Origin: Bacteroidia bacterium
GTDB taxonomy: Bacteria; Bacteroidota; Bacteroidia; Bacteroidales; F082
NCBI GenBank assembly: GCA_021287165.1
Contig: JAJTAY010000001.1
Coordinates: forward strand, 1-64,000
Direction of reading: 5' to 3'
DNA: 64,000 nt
Below, piece by piece: positions 8,653 to 16,151 of the stretch. Numbering within the stretch: position 1 is the first letter of the stretch; each line of letters begins with the position of its first letter. The notes beneath the pieces were generated by a model, which was not told the origin of the DNA, did not search any database, and worked only from the letters and a program-made list of their open reading frames with translations. The translations under genes were made by a program, and so were the position numbers.

Positions 8653-9720
8653 CTATTTTGCCGCCATTTTTGAGGGGTTGAGGCCCGTCGGAAAGCTGAA
8701 TTGTTTTTTTCCCTGAAGGTTATATACATGCACCATGCCTGTATTGACAAATGAGCGGGCATCGGCAACGTAAACCAACCCGCGCGGACGGTCGGCAAAA
8801 ACACCATAAACCGTTTCGGGTGTTGTGCCATCAGTTATGAACTGATTGCTGAGCAGCGTTTCGTTTTTGGTATCCCACAGGGCGATGGACGATTGCATGC
8901 TGCCGCTGTAGTCGATGTGGGTGAGCCAGGCCGTGTCGCCATAGATGAAAAGCTGCAGCACAGGGATTTGCACTTCGAGCTTTACTGCATTGGTGATGGG
9001 GTTGATGACCACCATGGCCGGAGGTACATTGCCATAATTGCCCCGCCGCACTACATACACCTCGCCGCGCGGGTCGGTGGTGATGGCACCAGGATTGATG
9101 CCTACACTGATCTTGCGGATTTCGGTAAGGCTTGCCGCATCGATCACCGAAACGGTGCTGTCGTAGTGCGGGAAATTGAGTCCGCCTGAATTGCTCACAT
9201 AAAGCTTGCCGGCTGAGGCAGCAATGCCATCGGGGTTTGAACCGGCACGCACCATTGCTTCTATTTGAAGCGAAGTTGTGTCGATGGCCACCACCATTCC
9301 ATCCAAACAGGCCACATAGGCTTTTCTGCCCCAGAAAGCAACAGCTCTGGGCTGGCGTGCCTTTTGCCCGTCGAACAAGGGGATCTGTCTGAGCGATTGG
9401 CCTGTGGCAGCTTCGAGCACCTCTACCTGGCTCGATCCGGTGAGCACGATATAGAGTTTGCTGCCATACACTGCCATATCGTTTCCGGTATCGCCCAGCC
9501 GGCGGCCATTGGTCTGCTCGAAAAAGTCGGTGAATGACGCCCGGCTCTCCTGGTCGAAAAGCGTCAGGCTGCTGTTGTTCATATTGAACAGGCCCTCGTT
9601 GAGCACATACAGGCTTTTGGTGCCGGATGGCAGCGTTTGCGGGTCGGGCTTTTCATCGTTGCATGACACCAGCAAGAGAATAAAGACAAGCAAAAACGAA
9701 TTTAATCTGCTGTTCATCAT
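8653..9720 (-). CDS. btuG: BtuG-like vitamin B12-binding beta-propeller lipoprotein
   Basis: A 355-residue surface lipoprotein predicted to capture cobalamin for the outer-membrane receptor. A lipoprotein signal ends in LLVSC (about residue 20), followed by an acidic stretch. The rest is a YncE-like seven-bladed propeller with repeated units such as KLYVSNSGG, VSVIDAASL and RGLVYVADA. Its ATG overlaps the stop of the TonB-receptor gene by 4 bp (ATGA), giving translational coupling, and the operon starts at a cobalamin riboswitch. BtuG of Bacteroides binds B12 very tightly and pairs with BtuB; that role is carried over from genomic context and fold, not proven by residues here. Confidence 0.82.
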   Translation of the reverse strand: MMNSRLNSFLLVFILLLVSCNDEKPDPQTLPSGTKSLYVLNEGLFNMNNSSLTLFDQESRASFTDFFEQTNGRRLGDTGNDMAVYGSKLYIVLTGSSQVEVLEAATGQSLRQIPLFDGQKARQPRAVAFWGRKAYVACLDGMVVAIDTTSLQIEAMVRAGSNPDGIAASAGKLYVSNSGGLNFPHYDSTVSVIDAASLTEIRKISVGINPGAITTDPRGEVYVVRRGNYGNVPPAMVVINPITNAVKLEVQIPVLQLFIYGDTAWLTHIDYSGSMQSSIALWDTKNETLLSNQFITDGTTPETVYGVFADRPRGLVYVADARSFVNTGMVHVYNLQGKKQFSFPTGLNPSKMAAK

Positions 9721-11696
9721 TTGGAGCCTGCGCTAAGGGTGAGCATCACCGACCGACCCGGCATGGGAAAACTGCGTATAACCTCATATTGCCGGTTGAG
9801 TATATTATTGACATCCAGCCTTATTCGTGTAGGGAAGGAGGCAATATTGAGGCGATATGAAGCATTCAGATCTATTGTCCACCAGGCGGGCAGGCGGTTT
9901 TCGCGACGGTTTTCGGGCAGGAAATAACGGGCACTGTTGAAGAAGAAACTACCTCCGGCTGACAGCGAACCTTTTTCCATGTTTAAAAATCCGTTCAGGC
10001 TGTGTCTCGGGATGTAGGCAATCTGGTGGTTGTAGGAGGGCGAATCGGGCAGGCTGCGGTCAACGGCATGCTGATAAGAATAGTTGAGTTGGGCATAAGC
10101 CTTGAACCCAACAAGGTCAACCCATTCGCCCCGCGCGCCGGCTTCGAAACCAGCAACGGAGACTTTCCCAATGTTGCGCATGGACCATACAAAAAGGTTT
10201 TTGGTCGGTATGGCGATAATTTTATCCCTTACACGGTTGTAAAACAGATCTGCATTGAAGTGCCAGCGCAATCCATTCAGGCCGATCTCGTCAATATACC
10301 CAAAGTTGAACAAATCCGCACGTTCGGGTTTCAGGTTCGGGTTACCTACTATGTTGTAATACAGCTCGTTGAATGTGGGCATACGGAAGGCATCTTTGTA
10401 GGAAAACCTGAGCCGGGAATGGCTGTTATCAGCAATTCGCCATGAAGCACTCAATCCGGGGCTGAAAGCGCGACGAGGCTTACTGCTTTGATCCGTCGTT
10501 GTTTGTTCGAAGGCCTGCACGAAAAGAAGATGTGAAGCCAGCTCCCAGCGAGGGAGTTTCCACAGGACTGAGGCATTGAGATAGGTGGTGAGCCGTTCAG
10601 GTTTTCGATTAAAATGATTGGCTTCGAGGCGATTCCAAACCAAATCGCCGGAGGCCGACCATTGCCATTGGCCCGATGTACCTCCGGCCAGTTGCGAAAG
10701 GTAGTATTCCTGCTGAAGGTATTGTTGCTTAAGGCCGCCGTTGCCGTTCAGGAAGTCTGGGTCGGTATAGTTGAGCCTCATGAGCGAATGTTTCAGCAGG
10801 CTTTGCCAGCGCAGATTGGGCTTTCCGCTTTTGATTACCAAAGCCTGGTGCAGATCGGTGTTGTTGAGTCGCTGCCGCGAATAGGGGTTGTAGAGCATTA
10901 CCGCTCCGGGCAGACCACGATCGGATTGGTCGAAAAGCATATGCCATTGCAGTGTGGTATTGCCTTTACGGACATTCAGCCGGCTTTGCCAGGCCAGATT
11001 TTTCACATCAGAATTGAGACGTTGCTGCCATTGTGGCTCCTGGGCTCCGTTTTGCAAGATGTAGCGATATGTACCGCTGGCTTTTGTAATGCGCAGGCCG
11101 GCCTGCAAATCCGACTTTTTGCTCATTTTGAGGGCCAAACGGGCAAAAGGTTGCCACAGCCCTGAAGAGCCGGTAGCTATGCCGGCATACCAGTCCGTTG
11201 TTCCCGAAGACCAATCAGGGCTAAGGGAGGTCAAAGCCACCGAAGAGGCCGATGCAAACCAGCGGGCCGGACGAAAAATATTGTCAGGGCCACCACTGGC
11301 CAAGGTGATGCTTTCTGTGGTTTCCAGGGTAAGGCGACCGAGGTCGATCTGGCCCGAGGCCGCTTCCGAAAGGGGGATGTCGTCAACAAAGACTGCGGTG
11401 TGCTGGGCACCCAGGCTGCGAAGGTTCACCGTTTTCAGGCCGCCGATGCCGCCATAATCGCGGATATTTAATCCGGCAAAATGGGCCAGCGCATCGGCGA
11501 GGCTGCGGCTACCCGTTTGAAGCAATGCGTGGGCATCCATTTGTTGCAAAGGCAGGTTCGAAACGGGAGCAAGCAGTCGGCTGGCAGGAACTTCCACCTC
11601 CCTGAGCAGCAGCGTATCGGGCGGTGTTTGTCCTTTTGTCGGGACAAACAGCACCGCCAGCACGGCCAGATAGCAAACCGAAAGCCTGATTTTCAT
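9717..11696 (-). CDS. btuB: TonB-dependent outer-membrane receptor, BtuB-like (cobalamin)
   Basis: A 659-residue TonB-dependent receptor. It has a signal peptide to about residue 22, a TonB-box-like LREVEVPAS stretch, a plug domain (about 45-155, with NIRDYGGIGG and FVDDIPL), and a beta-barrel ending in an aromatic C-terminal strand region. It lacks the extra N-terminal carboxypeptidase-like domain of SusC proteins, and its length matches BtuB. It starts 7 bp after the DUF4465 gene ends and overlaps the BtuG-like gene by 4 bp. The upstream riboswitch makes cobalamin or a corrinoid the expected cargo. The inner-membrane BtuFCD transporter is not in this window. Confidence 0.88.
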   Translation of the reverse strand: MKIRLSVCYLAVLAVLFVPTKGQTPPDTLLLREVEVPASRLLAPVSNLPLQQMDAHALLQTGSRSLADALAHFAGLNIRDYGGIGGLKTVNLRSLGAQHTAVFVDDIPLSEAASGQIDLGRLTLETTESITLASGGPDNIFRPARWFASASSVALTSLSPDWSSGTTDWYAGIATGSSGLWQPFARLALKMSKKSDLQAGLRITKASGTYRYILQNGAQEPQWQQRLNSDVKNLAWQSRLNVRKGNTTLQWHMLFDQSDRGLPGAVMLYNPYSRQRLNNTDLHQALVIKSGKPNLRWQSLLKHSLMRLNYTDPDFLNGNGGLKQQYLQQEYYLSQLAGGTSGQWQWSASGDLVWNRLEANHFNRKPERLTTYLNASVLWKLPRWELASHLLFVQAFEQTTTDQSSKPRRAFSPGLSASWRIADNSHSRLRFSYKDAFRMPTFNELYYNIVGNPNLKPERADLFNFGYIDEIGLNGLRWHFNADLFYNRVRDKIIAIPTKNLFVWSMRNIGKVSVAGFEAGARGEWVDLVGFKAYAQLNYSYQHAVDRSLPDSPSYNHQIAYIPRHSLNGFLNMEKGSLSAGGSFFFNSARYFLPENRRENRLPAWWTIDLNASYRLNIASFPTRIRLDVNNILNRQYEVIRSFPMPGRSVMLTLSAGSK

Positions 11697-11703
11697 CTGC
11701 TTT

Positions 11704-13446
11704 TTATTGTCTGATCAGTTTGAAGGTTTGCGGCTGACCGTCATTGGTCACTTTAACGATATAAACACCGGGTTTAAGCTGAGAGGTATTGATGCTGGCC
11801 TGTTCGCTGCCCAGGCGGGTTTCCATCTGCAGCTGGCCTGACAGGTTGAACACGCTCACTGTTGCCCCATAGGCTGCGTTGATGTTGAGGTTTTCGCGGA
11901 AAGGATTGGGATAGACTGCAACAACAGGGTTGTTGGCAACAGGCAGGCCAACCATCTGAGCCGGGCGGGCAAGGCTCAGGTTGTCGATGCAGAAATAGGC
12001 CGGCGTATTCATGCCATACATTCCCACGTCCGACGATTCGAGGTCGAAGCGCAGGCTTTTTACCGGGCCAAGGCTGCTCAGGTCGAGCCAGCGCCAGTCG
12101 GTAACAATGTAATCCTGCCGGTTGTCGGCAAAGCGGTAGTCGGCCAGGTAGAATTCCTTAATTGGCGTTATCGAGTTGTCTTGTCTTACGCCAAACACTT
12201 TGAGTTTGAAAAAGTCGGGGTCGTTGCCCGCAGGGCCGCCAAACTTTTTGGCATAAGGATCGCCATCGCGCATCGAAAGGGCGGCCATGGTGGAATTGGT
12301 TACATAAAGGCCGTTGACGATAAATAGGCTGTCGTTGGTGAAATTGACCTCAACAGGAATAGTGTTGTTTGTACCGCTGAGGAAATCGGTTGGCACATAG
12401 GCAAGTGCATAAATATCGTTATCCTGAGCATTGGCGCTCATGCCGCCACCGGCGATGGCGCTATATTGGTTCGTCCAGCCGGGTGTGGTTGTATTTCGCG
12501 TATTGCTATAGGCCCAACCACTCCAGGATGCCCAGGCTGTATTGTAGTTGTTGGGAAATAAAGCCCTTCCGCTTGTAAAACCACCCGAGCCATCAGAGCC
12601 ATTCCAATAGCCTCCGGCATTCAGGGTAAAATGATCGAAATGGCTGATGCGGAATTGTTCGCCGGCATTGATGATCCCAACGGCATCGAGGTCGAAACCA
12701 CCCGAGGCAAAGGGCGTAGGAAAAGGATCGTTCACTTTGTTGCCCTGTGCGTCGTAGGTAGCAAAGGCGGGATTAATGCTTCCCACCGCATCGACAATGC
12801 GCACAAAACGAATGTTATTGAGATCGATGCCTGTGCTGTCGGCCAGGTCGCTCAGGTCGAAAGGCGTGCCAAAGCCCTGGCGGTATTTGCCTGCCAGGTT
12901 ATGCAGATTGGTAGGTTCAATTGGATCGAAAGCGCCTATCTGTGATTGGGTTTGGGTGAGCGAGACGGCCGGATAACGTACAAAGCGCTGGCCATCGGAG
13001 CTTACTTCGACAAATGCCAGCTCGAGAAAATTGTCGGAAAAACTGTTTTCGAACACGGCAAAGTCAAAGCCCGGGCCGTTGACAATGGGCCTGTCGAAGG
13101 TGAGGGTTGCTGCACCGCCGTCGCCAAGGCTTACAATCTCGGTGGAAGAACCTTGTGCCTGTCCTATGGCATTTGAAAATAATCCAAAACTGGCCCTATT
13201 CGACCCATTAACGTAAACACTTGTATCGGAAATATTTACGAATCCGCGCACAATTTGGGCACCGGAGGCCCAGGTTTTGAATGCGGCGGCGTCTTTGTGA
13301 ATGGCCGTACTGCCAGGCTGGCCTGCGGCGGGAGGAAAAGGCCCCTGAGCAATAGCCCTGGTGGCATAGAGTCCGATGGTGATTAAAAATGTGAACCTCA
13401 AGGCATAACGCAAAAAAGTTCCGGAAAAAGGAAAAACTTGTAACAT
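11704..13446 (-). CDS. DUF4465 surface protein with T9SS sorting domain, first gene of the B12 operon
   Basis: A 580-residue exported protein. I place the start at the ATG at 13446, because the longer open frame (to 13845) runs back into the riboswitch and has no signal peptide. With this start, residues 1-34 form a signal peptide ending ATRAIAQ. The middle is a jellyroll-like domain (FDFAVFENSF..., about 40-270) and then a DUF4465 domain (about 280-480; motifs GYWNGSDGSGG, WASWSGWAYSN, FCIDNLSL). The last 75 residues are a type A T9SS sorting domain (YPNPF...PGVYIVKV). DUF4465 proteins recur in B12 loci, and I recall BtuH-type B12-binding proteins being of this class, but that link needs checking. 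Cell-surface corrinoid binding is the inferred role. Confidence 0.8.
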   Translation of the reverse strand: MLQVFPFSGTFLRYALRFTFLITIGLYATRAIAQGPFPPAAGQPGSTAIHKDAAAFKTWASGAQIVRGFVNISDTSVYVNGSNRASFGLFSNAIGQAQGSSTEIVSLGDGGAATLTFDRPIVNGPGFDFAVFENSFSDNFLELAFVEVSSDGQRFVRYPAVSLTQTQSQIGAFDPIEPTNLHNLAGKYRQGFGTPFDLSDLADSTGIDLNNIRFVRIVDAVGSINPAFATYDAQGNKVNDPFPTPFASGGFDLDAVGIINAGEQFRISHFDHFTLNAGGYWNGSDGSGGFTSGRALFPNNYNTAWASWSGWAYSNTRNTTTPGWTNQYSAIAGGGMSANAQDNDIYALAYVPTDFLSGTNNTIPVEVNFTNDSLFIVNGLYVTNSTMAALSMRDGDPYAKKFGGPAGNDPDFFKLKVFGVRQDNSITPIKEFYLADYRFADNRQDYIVTDWRWLDLSSLGPVKSLRFDLESSDVGMYGMNTPAYFCIDNLSLARPAQMVGLPVANNPVVAVYPNPFRENLNINAAYGATVSVFNLSGQLQMETRLGSEQASINTSQLKPGVYIVKVTNDGQPQTFKLIRQ

Positions 13447-13800
13447 AGGAAATTGGTTTTGGGTGATTTGATCAGGCAAAAGGCTTTCATTCTTCGGGCT
13501 TGAAAGCTCAGGCCTGTTGTCCCAAAACCACCAATCGGTTCGTTCGGTGGGGGTTGAAGAGGTGCAGGAAATTTTTCCCCATAGGAGTTTCCACTTGCTT
13601 TTTGGCAAAGGCAAATAACTCCTTTCATTCCGTCGCAAAGGCAAACGGATTTTTTGGATGAAAATGCGCGACAAACCATTCATAAACCGTTGATTTTGGT
13701 TATCAAATGGTAACTCGCGGGAAAAATGGGGAAGCAAACGATACACCTGGTGTATGGCCTGTTCCATCGCTTTTCGCCCGAAAGCTACGAACAAGGGTTT
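13447..13800 (-). other. Long 5' leader between riboswitch and first B12 gene
   Basis: About 350 nt of transcript separate the aptamer from the chosen ATG. The frame happens to stay open but looks noncoding: no signal peptide, mixed composition, and it includes the aptamer. On the minus strand a short hairpin, CCACC (13557-13553) with GGTGG (13535-13531), is followed by TTTT. It could belong to the expression platform. Confidence 0.45.
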
Positions 13801-13966
13801 GCGGCAGGTCTTCTGACTTGTCCAACCGCTGGCCGGCCTTCCCATCCGCCGCCGGCGGACAGTGACCCTTTTGGCCAGGATATCTTCACGGACTCACAGC
13901 TACGGGGATAGTTCCCGATTTGCACGGGATTCCCTTTTAATCTTCTGTGAAGAACCACAAACTGGG
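13801..13966 (-). ncRNA. Cobalamin (B12) riboswitch
   Basis: Read on the minus strand the conserved core is clear: GGGAATcCCGTGCAAATCGGG, then CTATCCCCGTAGCTGTGA, then a CACTG segment, GGGAAGGCC, and the 3' B12 box AAGTCAGAAGACCTGCC (ending at 13802). This order is that of the AdoCbl-type aptamer. It sits just downstream of a well-formed promoter and upstream of the DUF4465-BtuB-BtuG genes. B12 binding should repress the operon. Confidence 0.95.
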
Positions 13967-13968
13967 AG

Positions 13969-13999
13969 CAAAATTAAACAGAAATCAGGCTTTTACAAG
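13969..13999 (-). promoter_or_regulatory. Promoter of the B12 riboswitch operon
   Basis: On the minus strand, CTTG (13999-13996) is followed by 19 nt and TAATTTTG (13976-13969), the Bacteroidota -33/-7 pattern with a TTG core at -33. The start point would fall near 13962, a few bases before the aptamer. Confidence 0.65.
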
Positions 14000-14135
14000 C
14001 GATACAAAGAATTAATGTTGGTTTGAAGAAAGGCCGGGATCTTCATGCAACCAGCCCATGCGATGTTCCATCTTGATTTCCGGTTGAACAACCTTTCTGG
14101 TTTTTTATGACATTTGCCGGCTGAATATCAATTGC

Positions 14136-15662
14136 TTGAAGGCTGAACACACCCGACATCTGATTTTAACTGTGCTGTTGCTGCTGCTTATGTTTGCTGC
14201 CAGCATCCCATGGCGCATGCCCCATGTTGACGATGCCTGGCTGGGCGAGCACAGCTATTGGCTGGCCCGCGAAGGGGTGGTGAAGTCGAAATTGATGACC
14301 GGTATTGCCGGAGGTGAGGAAAGACTGGTGATGCACCACAAACTGCACACCTGGGTTGGTGCTTTGATTATCAAAACTGCAGGCTTCAAGCTTCATTGGC
14401 TCAAAACGGTTTCGCTGGCTTTTTATGTCCTGACAATCATAGTGACGCTGAAACTTGGCCGCAAAACCGGTTTGGTTATCAAACCATATGAACAATTGAT
14501 GGTGGTTCTGCTGCTTTTAGCTCATCCCCTGCTCTTTGAATTCGGTTTTGTGTTCAGACCCGAAATGATGCTGGCATTCATGGCATTGCTGAGTTTCTGG
14601 TTTCTTCATCAATCGGTCAACAACCATGCATCAGGCAGCTGGCTGGCTTTTGCTTCGGGTGTTTTTGCCGGTTTGGGCCTGCTTACACATCTGAACGGTT
14701 CGATGTTTATTGCAGCCGGATTTCTCAGCCTTCTGGTTTTCAGGCGTTATGGCGGCGCTGCACTCTTTGCATTGGGCGCAACCATGTCGTCCGCTCTTTA
14801 TTTTCTGGATTTCAAGGGTTTGGACGATTTTAGTCTCTGGTATCACCAGCTCACTTTTCTGCCCGACGGGCGTGTAGGTAATGCCTGGTGGATGAACCTG
14901 CTGCTCAATCTTGGGGACGAACACATGCGCTATTTTCACAGCCCTGTGGAAATTTCATTCACCTTGCTCATCCTTTTCACGCTCTATACCAATGGTAAAG
15001 TCCTTTGGAACGTACAGCGTCTGCTACTCATCTACACTTTGATAGCCATGTTTTTTCTGGGCCTGCTGGCTTTGCACAAGACAAGCAAATACCTGATTCC
15101 GGTTATCCCCTTCTGGAGTCTGATGATTGTGCACAGCCTGTCTGAACCTATCCCAAGTCAGAAAGTGCGTTGGATAGCAATCGGTCTTGCGATGGTTTTT
15201 CTTGCCGTCTCGATGGTTTACAATACTCAGGTGGTTTTGGATAAATACGACACGCGGCTTAACGAACAAATTCGGATGGCTTTTGCCGGAAAAGAAAGCG
15301 AAACGCTCAAGGTTGCCGCACCTATGGAGTTCATTTTCGACGAAATCGACAACTTCGAGGCCATACAGGGTTTGATGTCGTGGAGCGAGTTACATAAGAT
15401 CGACCCCTCGCTCAAGGGCGAAGCCTTGCTGCGCAAAGCCCGGGCGCAGGATATCGACATTATCCTTTTGAGTAAACAGACCCAGAGGACCTTTAATATG
15501 AAGGCCTACGAAGAGGGGATTATTTTTGAAGGCTATCTGCTCAACTACAAAACGCCGGAGCTAATGGTTTGGAGCAGGGTTCCTGCCGACGATACGCTGA
15601 CTGAACAGCTAAAAGTCAATTACAACGACGGATGGCTGAATTTCAGCGGGGCAATTAAATAG
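14136..15662 (+). CDS. GT-C family membrane glycosyltransferase (PMT/ArnT-like)
   Basis: A 508-residue polytopic membrane protein with about ten hydrophobic segments. The first is followed by PHVDDAWLGEHSYWLAREG, matching the acidic first loop (DD) of GT-C enzymes that use polyprenyl-phosphate sugars. Predicted role: sugar transfer to lipid or protein on the outer face of the inner membrane. The start is TTG at 14136; the first in-frame ATG (about residue 19) would cut the first membrane segment, so the TTG is preferred with moderate certainty. It is divergent from the B12 operon and convergent with the pterin synthase gene. Substrate is unknown. Confidence 0.7.
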   Translation: MKAEHTRHLILTVLLLLLMFAASIPWRMPHVDDAWLGEHSYWLAREGVVKSKLMTGIAGGEERLVMHHKLHTWVGALIIKTAGFKLHWLKTVSLAFYVLTIIVTLKLGRKTGLVIKPYEQLMVVLLLLAHPLLFEFGFVFRPEMMLAFMALLSFWFLHQSVNNHASGSWLAFASGVFAGLGLLTHLNGSMFIAAGFLSLLVFRRYGGAALFALGATMSSALYFLDFKGLDDFSLWYHQLTFLPDGRVGNAWWMNLLLNLGDEHMRYFHSPVEISFTLLILFTLYTNGKVLWNVQRLLLIYTLIAMFFLGLLALHKTSKYLIPVIPFWSLMIVHSLSEPIPSQKVRWIAIGLAMVFLAVSMVYNTQVVLDKYDTRLNEQIRMAFAGKESETLKVAAPMEFIFDEIDNFEAIQGLMSWSELHKIDPSLKGEALLRKARAQDIDIILLSKQTQRTFNMKAYEEGIIFEGYLLNYKTPELMVWSRVPADDTLTEQLKVNYNDGWLNFSGAIK

Positions 15663-15688
15663 TCCTGACGATGTTGCTCCGGCGCGTT

Positions 15689-16096
15689 TTAGGCCGGATA
15701 TTCCACAAAATTGCGTTCGGTTTCGTAGAGCCTCACCTGCAAATCAAGTCGGGAATCGAGCTTCAACCTGAGCAGGTTGTAAATGACTATTGCGATGTTT
15801 TCGGCGGTTGGGTTGATGCCTTCAAATTCGGGGCAGTCGAGGTTGAGGTTTTTGTGATCGAAACGCTCTTCCACTTCGTGGCGAATCAGATCTTTAAGCA
15901 ATTTCATATCAATCACATAGCCCGTGTCGGGATCGATCTCTCCGACCACTTTCACAATAAGGTCGTAGTTGTGGCCATGCCAGTTGATGTTGTTGCACAA
16001 GCCAAAAACCTCGTTGTTGCGTTGGTCGCTCCATCCGGGATTGTAAAGGCGGTGTGCGGCATTGAAATGGGCCTTGCGGTAAACGGCTACTTTCAT
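15689..16096 (-). CDS. 6-pyruvoyl-tetrahydropterin synthase / 6-carboxytetrahydropterin synthase (QueD) family
   Basis: A 135-residue T-fold enzyme acting on dihydroneopterin triphosphate, usually for queuosine (QueD) or tetrahydropterin formation. Zinc ligands are H15 (NAAH), H40 and H42 (HGHNY); the catalytic cysteine is C34 in CNNINWHGHNY. The spacing is Cys-x5-HGH, as in eukaryotic-type PTPS, whereas typical QueD has Cys-x3-HGH. Queuosine synthesis is thus likely but not certain. No other queuosine gene is nearby. It overlaps nothing and ends 27 bp from the converging glycosyltransferase gene. Confidence 0.82.
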   Translation of the reverse strand: MKVAVYRKAHFNAAHRLYNPGWSDQRNNEVFGLCNNINWHGHNYDLIVKVVGEIDPDTGYVIDMKLLKDLIRHEVEERFDHKNLNLDCPEFEGINPTAENIAIVIYNLLRLKLDSRLDLQVRLYETERNFVEYPA

Positions 16097-16151
16097 GACT
16101 TCGTTTTATTTCAAAACACGCAATACGGACTAAGGTTCAATTGATATGGGC

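Noticed and set aside
13447..13845. N-terminal extension of the DUF4465 gene to 13845
   Set aside because: It runs into the cobalamin aptamer and would remove the signal peptide; the open frame is most likely chance.
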